Notes under the pieces: generated by a model
Told to the model about the DNA's origin: nothing
What the model saw: only the letters and a program-made list of their open reading frames with translations
Databases searched by the model: none
Virus record (IMG/VR): IMGVR_UViG_3300040816_000283
Coordinates: 1 to 39,551 of that record
Length of the DNA stretch: 39,551 nucleotides
Direction: 5' to 3' (one strand)
Origin: a virus
Part shown: piece after piece, positions 7,555 through 15,095 of the stretch
Layout of the letters: every line of letters starts with the position of its first letter
Position numbering within the stretch: position 1 is the first letter of the stretch
Made by a program: the position numbers and the translations under genes

Positions 7555-8208
7555 CTAGCAATTCCATCTTCTGCGAGCAGCTTTACCTCTTTCGCCTGTC
7601 CAACTTCTAGATCTAGCACAGAATGATTTGCGTCTGCCTGCTGCTTTACTGCCAGGCTTCAGTTTGCTAGGAGGAGTAGTTACTGCTGTTTGTAGTTTAC
7701 TGCCTGGGTTTTCTCGTCTGTGAGCATCGACGCCTTTTTGTGTTAGTCCTGCACCATCTTCTGTGGGTCTCTTGTGCCCAGATTTAATGCCTTCTTCTTG
7801 CATTGACTGTCTCATCATGGCGTGCTTCAGAGCCTTTTTATGATGAGTTAAGGCATTCATATGCTTCACCATTTGTTGATTGCCTGAAGCAGTTTTTATC
7901 GCCGCGTTTGCCTTACGAATACCTGACTCGTGTCGGGCAATAGTTTTATCAATGTCTTCGTTAACTTTACCTTTCCGCATTTTCTGAAAAGTATTGTATG
8001 CTGTGCGTCTCTCGTCATTCTTTTTCTTTTCTGCAGGGGTCATTTGAGACACAGGCTTTTTAACTGCTGGTGTATCGTACTCTTCTTCTTTGACACAGTC
8101 GTTAACTCGGGTATCACCTTTCATCTTGGTGCCCTTCTTCTTATAACCGTCCCAACACTTAGGATCGAGTCTTTGTTTTTCTTCTCTAAACTCGGTAAAT
8201 GATTTCAT
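7555..8208 (-). CDS. Basic virion-associated protein with DUF6321-like C-terminus
   Basis: A 217-residue Lys/Arg-rich protein with two motifs I recognise from marine T4-like phage proteins. Residues about 18-40 read CWDGYKKKGTKMKGDTRVND, then C. The C-terminus has GLTQKGVDAHRRENPGSKL, then FCARSRSWTGERGKAARRRW and NC. The C-terminal module (G-L-T-x-K-G, N-P-G-S-x-L, S-F-C-A-R, R-R-W-N-C) is DUF6321-like and has conserved cysteines, but no activity is known to me. The middle is helical and His/Met-rich (MVKHMNALTHHKKALKHAMM). It begins with an ATGA overlap with the upstream gene and ends two bases before the spanin start. A structural or DNA-packaging-associated role is inferred from composition and neighbours. 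Confidence 0.7.
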   Translation of the reverse strand: MKSFTEFREEKQRLDPKCWDGYKKKGTKMKGDTRVNDCVKEEEYDTPAVKKPVSQMTPAEKKKNDERRTAYNTFQKMRKGKVNEDIDKTIARHESGIRKANAAIKTASGNQQMVKHMNALTHHKKALKHAMMRQSMQEEGIKSGHKRPTEDGAGLTQKGVDAHRRENPGSKLQTAVTTPPSKLKPGSKAAGRRKSFCARSRSWTGERGKAARRRWNC

Positions 8209-8525
8209 TTTTTCTTCCCTTCGATTTTGTTTATTCGCTCGAGGAGATCGTTAATTTGATCTTGTAACTCTGTGGCACCCCCTGGTGCTACGGGAGGATG
8301 ACTCCAACCCTCAAGCTCTTTAATTTTTTCTGCTAAACGAGGATAATCTTCTTCCCATTTAGCTTGCTTCTTTGCTATATTTATATTATATCTATGTGCG
8401 AGAAATTCCATCATGTTATCCAGATGGAACTGAAACCAAATCCCCATTCGTGTAGTTAAAAACCACTTACCAAATGCTGATCCAAAAATACCTGTTAGAC
8501 AGGCTCTAGCTAATAGTGTCCACAT
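8205..8525 (-). CDS. Small conserved phage protein, possibly membrane-associated
   Basis: A 106-residue protein whose N-terminal half is aromatic and amphipathic (MWTLLARACLTGIFGSAFGK, WFLTTRMGIWFQFHLD). It is followed by a helical, charged C-terminal half with an LQDQINDLLERINKIE coiled-coil segment. Related small proteins are found beside spanin-type genes in marine T4-like phages as far as I recall. The N-terminal stretch is not hydrophobic enough for a confident membrane span, so a holin role is only a possibility. GGAG lies about 9 bases before the ATG. The gene overlaps its neighbours on both sides (20 bases upstream, ATGA downstream). Confidence 0.65.
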   Translation of the reverse strand: MWTLLARACLTGIFGSAFGKWFLTTRMGIWFQFHLDNMMEFLAHRYNINIAKKQAKWEEDYPRLAEKIKELEGWSHPPVAPGGATELQDQINDLLERINKIEGKKK

Positions 8526-9150
8526 TAATGTTCTCCTTTAAATACAGACCAAAGGATTTAAATGTGTCTTCTTCTTTTAAACCCATGCCTGCTCGTGTTG
8601 CTTGAAATAACTTTTTAGCATGAGTATCGCTTGCTCTCATATGTAACCCAGATTTAAATGATTTGTAATCATTATTAGATGCGTGGGCTCTCATCTTTGT
8701 CCCACTAATTCCGGTCACCCCTTCAGCGTCAGGATCTCTTTGTCCTGCTGATACTACCTTAATATGCTTAAAATGATAATCGCCGTTAGGTCCATTGTAC
8801 TTATCGACTAGTCTTTGAAACTCGTTTACTCGATCTGAACCTGCCACCATTGTTACATGGGTGTGTCCTTCTTGATGCATCTTTTTAAGATGAGCTAAGA
8901 AGTGTGGGTGTTGAGGACTTGATGCCTCAAACTTTGCACCCCTGTGTATAGACTTAAGATAAGAAATTTTCTGATGGGCTTGTAGGGGATTCTTTTTAGC
9001 ATCGAATGAGTGGCTAACAATTACCCTATGATCTGCACCTAGTTTCTTAGCTTCAGAATGTACCTTGTCGATTAGTTTACTATGTCCTGCAGTCGGAGGA
9101 TTAAGCCTTCCAAATGCGAACACTATATGTTTATCTTTTCCTTTTAACAT
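8506..9150 (-). CDS. Nucleotidyltransferase of the NMNAT / cytidylyltransferase fold
   Basis: A 214-residue protein with the adenylyl/cytidylyl-transferase signature. Residues about 12-23 read AFGRLNPPTAGH, containing the TxGH form of the HxGH nucleotide-binding motif. Near residue 148 is ISGTKMRA, matching the ISxTxxR motif that holds the phosphates. VTMVAGSDRVNEFQRL fits the core strand and helix. The family transfers AMP or CMP to substrates such as nicotinamide mononucleotide or phosphopantetheine. NMNAT-like activity in NAD salvage is one option but the substrate pocket cannot be judged. The C-terminal extension (GLKEEDTFKSFGLYLKE) is typical of the phage version. A TAATG overlap links it to the upstream gene. 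Confidence 0.8.
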   Translation of the reverse strand: MLKGKDKHIVFAFGRLNPPTAGHSKLIDKVHSEAKKLGADHRVIVSHSFDAKKNPLQAHQKISYLKSIHRGAKFEASSPQHPHFLAHLKKMHQEGHTHVTMVAGSDRVNEFQRLVDKYNGPNGDYHFKHIKVVSAGQRDPDAEGVTGISGTKMRAHASNNDYKSFKSGLHMRASDTHAKKLFQATRAGMGLKEEDTFKSFGLYLKENINVDTIS

Positions 9151-10334
9151 TAGGAACCCTTTTTAAGTTCGTCGCCACGAGCAAAGTTAGCAGCGCTGAA
9201 TTCGTGTCGAGCTACAAATTTACTTGGGCGTCCGTTTTTATGAACAACATAACCTTCTGGCTTCGCAGGAGCTCCACCAATTTCGTGCCCCACTTCTGAG
9301 TGGGAAGCCAAAGAGTCTGTTAGTATATTTTTTGCCTGTTGTAAGTGATGATGCATCTTTAAAACAGATTCGATATGATCTTTGTTATCTGAAGCATGCT
9401 TCATGTGAGCATCTTTTGTTGCCTGATGCTTAGCCTTAGCAGCATCAGTTTTAACACCGGCAATCTTTTTGTCATGTGCTAATTGAGCATGAGCTACGTA
9501 ATCTTTGTGATTAGGAGTAGAGCCATCTCGAACTGTTTGGTTAATGTAAGTTTTCAAAGGAACAACATGATGCTTGGCAACTGCTGTGTGTGCTGCCTCA
9601 GGAGTCTTTTTGTAATGCTCTGTAGCAGCCTTCATGTGCTTCTGATATTCTGATTGGGCTTCTTGTGTATAAGCTACTTTGCCTAAGTCGTGTTGGACAC
9701 CTATTTGGTGTACATCAGGATGCTCGCCTAGTTCAATGTCTGCACCATGTTGTGCTGCTAGATCGGCAAACTTCTTACCTTCGTATTTTGTATGGACTGC
9801 GATACCTATGTGTGCCGCGGCTGCTTTCTTAGCGTGATCTGAATCTGCTTCGTGGTGGTAGGTAATTGTGTTTGGAGTGTAATGAACTCGGCTACCGTCA
9901 TGCTTGACGTCACCTTTAGTGTGCATAATGTCTGCTTGGTAAACACCTTTGCCTGAGTGAACCTTGGGCAAGTGAGCTAGGGCTGCTTTTAGTTTAACAG
10001 CTAAGCCAGGAGCGTGTCCATGATTCTTATCTATGTCTTCGGGTGTGTAGTTGATCTTTGGCTTCTTGTTGAACACTGACTTAGAGCCAACGAAGAACTT
10101 GCCTGTCTCTGGGTGTGTACCAAACACGACTGCAGGAGAGCCGTCATATTTGACGGTAATCTTAGTATCGCTAGCACCACCTCGGAGCTTTGTGTGAACG
10201 TCATTTAAGTTCTGAAACGCATGAGCAAAGCCTTTAGAACCACCGTGGATAACATGGTCTTCTACGTGCTCTAGATGCTTGAGTTTGTCTTCTTCATTGG
10301 CTTCAAGTATCAAGTGTTTCTTAAATTTTAACAT
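9150..10334 (-). CDS. DUF6267-like protein with ligase-type KxDG motif
   Basis: A 394-residue, His-, Ala- and Lys-rich protein that resembles the phage family I know as DUF6267. Residues 59-70 read ITVKYDGSPAVV, where K62-Y-D64-G65 fits motif I (KxDG, the AMP-accepting lysine) of ATP-dependent DNA/RNA ligases. PETGKFFVGSKSVFN follows where motif Ia/III strands would be. Near the C-terminus PEGYVVHKNGRPSKFVARH could supply motif IV (EG) and motif V (K). The middle is a long helical region full of His and Lys. Ligase or nucleotidyltransferase activity is inferred from motifs and is not established for the family as far as I know. It is the first gene of its unit, with both an early promoter (10378-10406) and a late octamer (10439-10446) upstream. 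Confidence 0.7.
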   Translation of the reverse strand: MLKFKKHLILEANEEDKLKHLEHVEDHVIHGGSKGFAHAFQNLNDVHTKLRGGASDTKITVKYDGSPAVVFGTHPETGKFFVGSKSVFNKKPKINYTPEDIDKNHGHAPGLAVKLKAALAHLPKVHSGKGVYQADIMHTKGDVKHDGSRVHYTPNTITYHHEADSDHAKKAAAAHIGIAVHTKYEGKKFADLAAQHGADIELGEHPDVHQIGVQHDLGKVAYTQEAQSEYQKHMKAATEHYKKTPEAAHTAVAKHHVVPLKTYINQTVRDGSTPNHKDYVAHAQLAHDKKIAGVKTDAAKAKHQATKDAHMKHASDNKDHIESVLKMHHHLQQAKNILTDSLASHSEVGHEIGGAPAKPEGYVVHKNGRPSKFVARHEFSAANFARGDELKKGS

Positions 10335-10377
10335 ATATTCTATACTCTTATAGTTCGTTTCTTCATTTTATAGTTAT

Positions 10378-10406
10378 ATTATACACTCTTTAATACCAAA
10401 AGTCAA
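10378..10406 (-). promoter_or_regulatory. Early sigma70-like promoter with shared upstream module
   Basis: Minus-strand TTGACT (10401-10406), 17-base spacer, TATAAT (10378-10383). Directly upstream is the module GTGCGTTTTTTGCTTGACT with flanking A-runs. The module recurs before the CobS-like and CobT-like genes. It drives the unit beginning at 10334. Confidence 0.9.
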
Positions 10407-10438
10407 GCAAAAAACGCACTTTTTTGAATTATTTTATG

Positions 10439-10446
10439 TATTTATA
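10439..10446 (-). promoter_or_regulatory. T4-type late promoter octamer
   Basis: Minus-strand TATAAATA in the 126-base gap between 10334 and 10460, upstream of the early promoter. The DUF6267-like gene and the lysis-related genes below it could thus be read both early and late. The rest of the gap shows only the promoter elements and an AT-rich leader. Confidence 0.6.
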
Positions 10447-10459
10447 AAGAAAAAACTGT

Positions 10460-11248
10460 CTACATGAGCCGAACGAAAGGAAAATTTAACTTACTTTTCA
10501 ATGTGTTAGCCATGGCGTCAAAATCCGGTATTTCTCCTGGATATCTGATCTTCATCTCGACATTATCGTACACAGGCATGATCGTATCGTCGGCTAATCC
10601 GTAGTCTGTAACGATCTTTCTACCGGTTCTGTAGTTGTTTAGAGTGAGGCCTGTGTTGGCTTGTTTTGTTAGTTTAGCTAACTCTTTGTGCAAGGGGCGA
10701 TCCCCGTAGTGGTGCCCTGTGTAGCTCTCATCATACCCTCCGGCTTCCCAGAACGTGTCCTTATTGACGATAAAACAGTTGATATGCCCAGGGTAAGGGT
10801 ACCATTGTTTCTTGAAAACAGCATACATATTGAACCGATAGATCGTCTTAGGGTTCATAGCTAGCCTTCTGAGATGTCCCACGTCTCCTGGATTGAGTCT
10901 CATGTCCATGTCCAAGAAACATATTTGATCTGTGGGTGCGTATTTTGCTGCTAGGTTTCTACAACCGTGACTATTGAATCCTAAATCACGGGTAACCTTC
11001 CAAAGTTGAAAGTTCACTCCATATGTAAAGTAAACATCTTTCAGTATATCATATGCAGGGTATTCTTCAGAGCCATCATCTATAACCATGATTTCAACCC
11101 CAGGAGGATAGTCCTCCCAGAGTTTGATTTGCTCTTTTAAAAGTTCGGGTTCGTTGTAGTAGGTATAAGCGATAGTCAACCGAGGCGGCATCTTATCCTT
11201 ATTTTCTACTATCCCGTTTTCCTCAAACCACTTCTTCCGTGAAATCAT
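10460..11248 (-). CDS. Family 2-type glycosyltransferase
   Basis: A protein of about 262 residues with a GT-A fold pattern. LTIAYTYYNEPELLKEQI is the first nucleotide-binding strand, MVIDDGSEEY the DDGS loop, NLAAKYAP the conserved helix, and ICFLDMDMRL the DxD metal/nucleotide-sugar site. Family 2 enzymes transfer a sugar from a nucleotide-sugar donor. In phages they modify DNA, virion proteins or the host surface. I prefer the ATG at 11246-11248, with GAGG about 12 bases upstream; an earlier ATG at 11288-11290 would give 14 more residues and a longer overlap with the preceding gene. It is the last gene of the glycan-type stretch before the promoter region at 10378-10446. Confidence 0.85.
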   Translation of the reverse strand: MISRKKWFEENGIVENKDKMPPRLTIAYTYYNEPELLKEQIKLWEDYPPGVEIMVIDDGSEEYPAYDILKDVYFTYGVNFQLWKVTRDLGFNSHGCRNLAAKYAPTDQICFLDMDMRLNPGDVGHLRRLAMNPKTIYRFNMYAVFKKQWYPYPGHINCFIVNKDTFWEAGGYDESYTGHHYGDRPLHKELAKLTKQANTGLTLNNYRTGRKIVTDYGLADDTIMPVYDNVEMKIRYPGEIPDFDAMANTLKSKLNFPFVRLM

Positions 11249-11552
11249 ATTGTTGTACGTCCTCAGCAGGGAAATCAATTGTTCCCCCATTTTCTAATTG
11301 GAAGTTCTCGCTATGTGTCAAAGAGTTTAGATCATACAATTCAAATCCTGTATAAGTTTCAACGACTCCTTGATTGATCCTTCCTTCTAGGACGTGCATA
11401 AATTTATTTACGGCTTCACCAATATCCTTGAATGTGGGTTCTTCTTCAAATCGATGGATTACATATTCATTGCCACCTACTGCTCGCCACATAGGGACTT
11501 CAGCATTGCCAATGTTATTCCACAGCTTAGTGCAAGCTACTAATTTTAGCAT
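11223..11552 (-). CDS. Hypothetical phage protein
   Basis: A 109-residue acidic protein I do not recognise. It opens MLKLVACTKLWNNIGNAEV and ends in an acidic stretch (FPAEDVQQYDFTEEVV). No signal peptide, transmembrane helix or known catalytic motif is seen. It overlaps the glycosyltransferase start downstream by 26 bases (using the 11248 start) and the small gene upstream by 26 bases. It therefore belongs to the same translational unit. The N-terminal part, with W and basic residues among beta-type segments, could be a small binding domain, but that is a guess. Confidence 0.55.
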   Translation of the reverse strand: MLKLVACTKLWNNIGNAEVPMWRAVGGNEYVIHRFEEEPTFKDIGEAVNKFMHVLEGRINQGVVETYTGFELYDLNSLTHSENFQLENGGTIDFPAEDVQQYDFTEEVV

Positions 11553-11715
11553 TATAAAACTCCGGGTTCTTTTTAATTTCTTTCAAATCTGCGTTATATT
11601 TAGTTGCCAAAGCCTTAGCTGTTTCAACCCAAAACTTCTTAAAGCTCGGATCGTTTGCTCGGTTTGCCGCTTGAATACAATTTGCAATTTTGCGTTCTAC
11701 TTTTTCTTTTGTCAT
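11527..11715 (-). CDS. Small hypothetical helical protein
   Basis: A 62-residue Lys- and Ala-rich, helical protein (MTKEKVERKIANCIQAANRA at the start). I do not recognise it. Support for it being real is its start directly after the cytidylyltransferase stop (three bases between 11719 and 11715), the TTATG-type leader with AGG upstream, and the lack of any better frame in the gap. It overlaps the next gene by 26 bases. Confidence 0.5.
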   Translation of the reverse strand: MTKEKVERKIANCIQAANRANDPSFKKFWVETAKALATKYNADLKEIKKNPEFYNAKISSLH

Positions 11716-11718
11716 AAT

Positions 11719-12156
11719 TTAAGCCTCTGTTACTCGTTTTCTCAATGATGTGCTACTAAAAGAATGTCGTCTACCATTATATACAACATCAGGAGTTAAC
11801 CCTTTGCCTGTGTAGTCTACATTCTCATACTCTTCACCTATTATACGCACTTTAATAGGCAATGTCAAGAGCAAGTCAACCAAATCGGCTTCTGTGTTAT
11901 ATATGACTATCTCGTCTACATATTTTACTGCCGCCAGTTGTATTTGTCTTTCAACGATTGTTTGTACAGGTTTGTTCTTTTCAGGTCGATCTAAAGTAGG
12001 ATCATTCTGTAAGCCAACGATTAGGAAATCGCAATGGCGTTTGGCTTCTTCCAGCATAGTAATATGCCCAGCATGCAATAGATCGAACGTGCTACAGGTA
12101 AATCCTATAACCTTATCCTTCTTGAACTCCTCGCTATAATTAAGTTTCATCTTCAT
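11719..12156 (-). CDS. Glycerol-3-phosphate cytidylyltransferase-like (TagD family)
   Basis: A 145-residue protein, close to the usual TagD length of about 130. CSTFDLLHAGHITMLEEAK at residues 21-39 contains the HxGH CTP-binding motif (H28 and H31). Later come the pattern RPEKNKPVQTIVERQIQLAA and the C-terminal SFSSTSLRKRV, matching the ISTTxIxxR signature. Such enzymes make CDP-glycerol, CDP-ribitol or ADP-heptose-type activated intermediates for surface polymers. The exact substrate is not readable. It stands among glycosyltransferases, which fits a role in supplying an activated group for glycan or virion modification. The start overlaps the upstream gene by 17 bases. Confidence 0.85.
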   Translation of the reverse strand: MKMKLNYSEEFKKDKVIGFTCSTFDLLHAGHITMLEEAKRHCDFLIVGLQNDPTLDRPEKNKPVQTIVERQIQLAAVKYVDEIVIYNTEADLVDLLLTLPIKVRIIGEEYENVDYTGKGLTPDVVYNGRRHSFSSTSLRKRVTEA

Positions 12157-12688
12157 CCTCTGATATCATATCTTGGCTCCATGATTCTAGTGTCTCATCC
12201 AGCCACTCGTCCCAACCATCATCTTCCCAAACCTCGTATGAGTCGAAGGGTGTGCCAATATCCTCAGCACGTTTACGCATAAACCAGTCGCCTGACTCTT
12301 CCTCGTAATCTGATTCTCCATCTGAGAATGTCCAAACACCCAAGAAGTTATAAAACTCGTCGATGTATTTTGCGGACATTTTTATATCAGCATCTACTTC
12401 AGCCATTTTATTTGCTAACTTTTCTAGGAACACCGCGGGCGGTACCCATGCAGATTGAATCCAAGCCCAAGTGTCTTCTGAGTCCTGAATGTAAGCCCAT
12501 TTAGGACCTACATTCTTCTCCATCCATTCTCGTGAACACCACTCGTCGTCCCAGTCTGGGAGAACCGAGCTGAATTCTAAACCTTCTTCTTTAAGGTCCT
12601 TGACACTTTGAAATGCTTCCTCAAAGATCTTGGTTGCTGATTTATTTGCCTGTACTAGCCAGACGTTGGTTTCTACATGGTTTGCCAT
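12140..12688 (-). CDS. Api92 / DUF1281-like protein
   Basis: A 182-residue, Trp-rich acidic protein. MANHVETNVWLV at the N-terminus, SREWMEKNVGPKWAYIQD in the middle, and SAWVPPAVFLEKLANK further on fit the phage/plasmid Api92-like ferredoxin-fold family (DUF1281). That family shows an N-W-G-T-K-W core, a W-x-P-P motif and a helix carrying LA. The C-terminal part is very acidic with many W and D (EDDGWDEWLDETLESW). Family members are found on mobile elements and their function is unknown to me. The assignment is by visual pattern only. It lies in the glycan-type stretch but has no clear link to it. Confidence 0.65.
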   Translation of the reverse strand: MANHVETNVWLVQANKSATKIFEEAFQSVKDLKEEGLEFSSVLPDWDDEWCSREWMEKNVGPKWAYIQDSEDTWAWIQSAWVPPAVFLEKLANKMAEVDADIKMSAKYIDEFYNFLGVWTFSDGESDYEEESGDWFMRKRAEDIGTPFDSYEVWEDDGWDEWLDETLESWSQDMISEDEDET

Positions 12689-12699
12689 TTCTATTGCTC

Positions 12700-13305
12700 C
12701 TATACAATTTTTAAGGTATCTAAATATTTACGCAATCCACCGGTATGGTCTCCACCATAAAGAACAACCTGTGGCGTAAAATTTATTTTCAACAAGTCCG
12801 GATGCTTTTCCATTGGCATAATTATCCGTCTTTTATTCATAAACAAGCCACCAGATTGTTTAGTATCTTTGGTAACGGTGTTTAGTCTAACATACTTGTC
12901 GGCGTATGTCAAGTTATTTTCGTTGAAAGAGAGAATATATCCTTGGTAATATCTTTGACAAAGATACCAGCCTTTCAAAGTCTGGTGCTGTAAGAATTTG
13001 TAATTCTCTCGATTCCTTTTACCCGGTGAGGTGTAACCTCTGTGTCCGAGTATCATATAGTCACTATCATGTAAACGGCAAGACCCCGCTCCACTAATTA
13101 TTTTCCCATCTTCTATGGAGACAGAGTATTGGCCTTGGTTTTTCTCGTCATACAGTTCTTCAATGTATAATTTGTACAAGAATGTTTCAGGTTTGCTTTG
13201 CCAATCGTCGGTTGACATATTAGGAGTATCAACAAACGTATTGCACCATTCTTGAACAATAGGGTAGGGTGTTAAACTATCTATTTTTTCAAACGATCTG
13301 AACAT
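12700..13305 (-). CDS. Hypothetical protein in the glycosyltransferase stretch
   Basis: A 201-residue protein whose start I set at ATG 13303-13305 (MFRSFEKIDSL). A strong GGAAAGG sits 6 bases upstream; a frame five codons longer would need a TTG. It is rich in Tyr, Lys and Asp. A central beta-rich part has QYSVSIEDGKIISGAGSCRL and YMILGHRGYTSPGKRNRENY, then LKGWYLCQRYYQGYILSFNE. The order of segments is reminiscent of a GNAT acyltransferase, but no clear acetyl-CoA motif is seen, so I leave it unnamed. It overlaps the upstream glycosyltransferase by 17 bases and probably works with it. Confidence 0.6.
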   Translation of the reverse strand: MFRSFEKIDSLTPYPIVQEWCNTFVDTPNMSTDDWQSKPETFLYKLYIEELYDEKNQGQYSVSIEDGKIISGAGSCRLHDSDYMILGHRGYTSPGKRNRENYKFLQHQTLKGWYLCQRYYQGYILSFNENNLTYADKYVRLNTVTKDTKQSGGLFMNKRRIIMPMEKHPDLLKINFTPQVVLYGGDHTGGLRKYLDTLKIV

Positions 13306-14062
13306 CGCGTACCTTTCCAATATTTCTTTTTTGTATTAATTTTGTTGTATAGACGACCTGCTTAACATCTTGGAAGTAATTCCATAGAGTACCCTGGGTC
13401 ATCTCATATTCGTACAGAACTTTGTCTGTCAAAAAGTATTTTACGTCACTGTTATACAAATCGCAGGCAGCTATAATATCATCACAGGCTTTTATATCCT
13501 CTAGGTATGAAAAGTTCGTAGCTGCGAACTGACTTAAAATTAAAAATCTATTGAATGGTATCACGCTATTAATGGCTTCTCTAAGCGCACCCATAGCTAC
13601 AATGTTTCTTTTGGAAGGTTCGATTGCTCCGTATTCAAAGAACAATCCATCTTCAATAATGTTTTCCCAAGTATTGACATTCCCGTCATATACCATAGGA
13701 TTATGCCTTTGTCCGAGTACATCTATCTCAGGATTTTCTTCGAGTAAACCCTTAATGTGTTCCAGAGCACCAGGAGCGAGATTGTCGTCTCCGTCGATAG
13801 GAACTAGATGTGTATGTGGGCTCATGGCAAATAAATCTATGACAGAGTTCTTACCTCTGCCAGGTAAGCCGTTGCTGGACGTAATGAAGAATTCAACATT
13901 ATGTTTCTCAGCAACGGCTCTAGCGATTGGGATATAATCTTCATCAAGTGTATTGCACACAACGAAGGCGTCAAAGTATTCCTGCTTTGGTCCCAAACTT
14001 TCAATGCAACGTTCTAAACGTTCGGCATCTCGGTTTGTTAATATCCCAACGAAAAGTTTCAT
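13289..14062 (-). CDS. Glycosyltransferase family 2-like protein
   Basis: A 257-residue protein with a GT-A pattern. MKLFVGILTNRDAERLERCI is the first strand and helix, FDAFVVCNT the second strand, and LVPIDGDDNLAPGALEHI the loop with the acidic metal/nucleotide-sugar residues D90, D92 and D93. The C-terminal half (LEDIKACDDIIAACDLYNSD) would hold the acceptor site. The donor and acceptor sugars are unknown. It starts with an ATGA overlap with the small gene upstream. A role in modifying a glycan, DNA or virion protein is inferred from the fold and from the other sugar-related genes around it. Confidence 0.8.
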   Translation of the reverse strand: MKLFVGILTNRDAERLERCIESLGPKQEYFDAFVVCNTLDEDYIPIARAVAEKHNVEFFITSSNGLPGRGKNSVIDLFAMSPHTHLVPIDGDDNLAPGALEHIKGLLEENPEIDVLGQRHNPMVYDGNVNTWENIIEDGLFFEYGAIEPSKRNIVAMGALREAINSVIPFNRFLILSQFAATNFSYLEDIKACDDIIAACDLYNSDVKYFLTDKVLYEYEMTQGTLWNYFQDVKQVVYTTKLIQKRNIGKVRDVQIV

Positions 14063-14241
14063 ACAGTATCTAATGCTTCCAGTAGATCCCTGTAATGAGC
14101 TACTTTTCCTAGCTCTTCTTCAATTGCTTCTGCCCAGCCAGTATGTTCTGGGATTGAAGTCTTACTGTCCATCATTACACGGACGTTCAGGGCATGACGA
14201 TCCCTCGCCGCAATAAAATAATTTCTTAAGATGTCTTCCAT
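14059..14241 (-). CDS. Small conserved phage protein
   Basis: A 60-residue protein (MEDILRNYFIAARDRHALNV at the start, IEEELGKVAHYRDLLEALDTV, part, at the end), predicted as two helices. I recall similar short proteins with the pattern A-R-x-x-H-x-L-N-x-x-V and S-x-E-L-x-K-x-A-x-Y in marine T4-like phages, function unknown. The ATGA overlap with the glycosyltransferase start supports translation. The stretch between this gene and the tRNA holds only its leader, AGGAAGAG. Confidence 0.65.
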   Translation of the reverse strand: MEDILRNYFIAARDRHALNVRVMMDSKTSIPEHTGWAEAIEEELGKVAHYRDLLEALDTV

Positions 14242-14259
14242 AATCTCTTCCTGTTAAAG

Positions 14260-14335
14260 TGGTGCCGGCACCATGAATCGAACACGGGACCTGAGGTTTA
14301 CAAAACCCCTGCTCTACCTGCTGAGCTATACCGGC
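14260..14335 (-). tRNA. tRNA-Thr (anticodon TGT), CCA encoded
   Basis: The minus strand folds as a complete cloverleaf. The acceptor stem is GCCGGTA / TGCCGGC with one G-T pair. The D arm is GCTC-AGCAGGTA-GAGC. The anticodon stem is GGGGT / ACCTC around the loop TTTGTAA, giving anticodon TGT. The variable loop has five bases, and the T arm is CCGTG-TTCGATT-CATGG. Discriminator A (14263) is followed by an encoded CCA (14260-14262). It reads ACA codons. It is the only tRNA I find in the window. Confidence 0.95.
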
Positions 14336-14409
14336 GGTACTTTATATATAAAATCTGTGAGCAGTTTTTTAGGGCCATGCTCAGGGCACCACATAACGAA
14401 AAGCGCGTC

Positions 14410-14670
14410 TTATTTAAAGATTGTTGCGCCTGCTGCTGTATATGCTGCAGCGATCATTGCTCGGCTTGGGGTACCGAGGCGGTAGACAGTTTTACCTGTC
14501 TTTGTGACATTCGTGTATACAGGGAAACCTGCTTCACGAAGTTCTGCCACACGGGCTCCGACTGATTTGATGCCAAACATTTTAACTGCTTGTGCTTCAG
14601 ACAGAGATTGTCCGCTAGTTAGAAAGTTAAGAACTTTCTTAGTTTGAGTTGTGTTAACTGACTTAGTCAT
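14410..14670 (-). CDS. Small helix-turn-helix domain protein
   Basis: An 86-residue protein with a winged-helix-like pattern. TKKVLNFLTSGQSLSEAQAV is helix 1 plus the turn, FGIKSVGARVAELREAGFPV the recognition helix, and YTNVTKTGKTVYRLG the beta wing. This resembles the small HTH_39-type proteins common in tailed phages. A hydrophobic C-terminal tail (AMIAAAYTAAGATIF) follows. It may bind DNA as a regulator, but its targets are unknown. The start has the GGAG ... ATATTATG leader. It lies six bases after the gene at 14677-15006 and shares that gene's early promoter. The 75 bases between its end and the tRNA contain no gene that I can see. Confidence 0.7.
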   Translation of the reverse strand: MTKSVNTTQTKKVLNFLTSGQSLSEAQAVKMFGIKSVGARVAELREAGFPVYTNVTKTGKTVYRLGTPSRAMIAAAYTAAGATIFK

Positions 14671-14676
14671 AATATA

Positions 14677-15006
14677 TTATTCTCCAATATTTGATTTAAC
14701 AACGGTTACACTTTCAGCACCCTCAACCTTCGGAGCGGTATTAACCACCCGTTGGGTTTTAGGTACATTCCTAAACACGACTTTCAAAAGAGCATCTTTT
14801 GTTTCTGCATCCGGAATATTGCTATTCTGGAGTACATACTGAGCTGCTTCCTTTTTAGTCATGGCTGACGGTAACTCCACAAAATAATGTGATGAGTTAT
14901 CCTTCAACTTCTTGATGCGAGATACCATATCGTTACCGAACCGGGCTTTACAAGTCCCGTTCGACATTACGCTGTATCCTGCAAATTTAAATGTTTGGTT
15001 TGACAT
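14677..15006 (-). CDS. Early hypothetical phage protein
   Basis: A 109-residue basic protein (MSNQTFKFAGYSVMSNGTCK at the start). It has a central stretch, SSHYFVELPSAMTKKEAAQY, and a hydrophilic C-terminus. It resembles small proteins often paired with an HTH protein in marine phages, but no function is known to me. It is the first gene behind a perfect early promoter (15038-15066), with a GAGG leader before the ATG. Immediate-early expression together with the HTH gene below it suggests a role in takeover or regulation, which is inference. Confidence 0.65.
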   Translation of the reverse strand: MSNQTFKFAGYSVMSNGTCKARFGNDMVSRIKKLKDNSSHYFVELPSAMTKKEAAQYVLQNSNIPDAETKDALLKVVFRNVPKTQRVVNTAPKVEGAESVTVVKSNIGE

Positions 15007-15037
15007 AATTTTTCCTCTTTCTCAATTTAATGTAACT

Positions 15038-15066
15038 ATTATACTACCGTTCGTTTCTAAAGTCAA
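15038..15066 (-). promoter_or_regulatory. Early sigma70-like promoter
   Basis: Minus-strand TTGACT (15061-15066), 17-base spacer, TATAAT (15038-15043). It precedes the gene starting at 15006, with a leader of about 25 bases. Confidence 0.9.
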
Positions 15067-15095
15067 GCACTTTCTGACCAAAACGTGAAATCTTT

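Noticed and set aside
7554-7619. Longer N-terminus for the i-spanin
   Set aside because: It would overlap the preceding gene by 65 bases and bury the transmembrane segment; the ATG at 7551-7553 right after the upstream stop gives standard spanin topology.
8378-8385. TATAAATA octamer inside the gene at 8205-8525
   Set aside because: It is about 170 bases before the next start and fully coding; it could be real but placement is poor.
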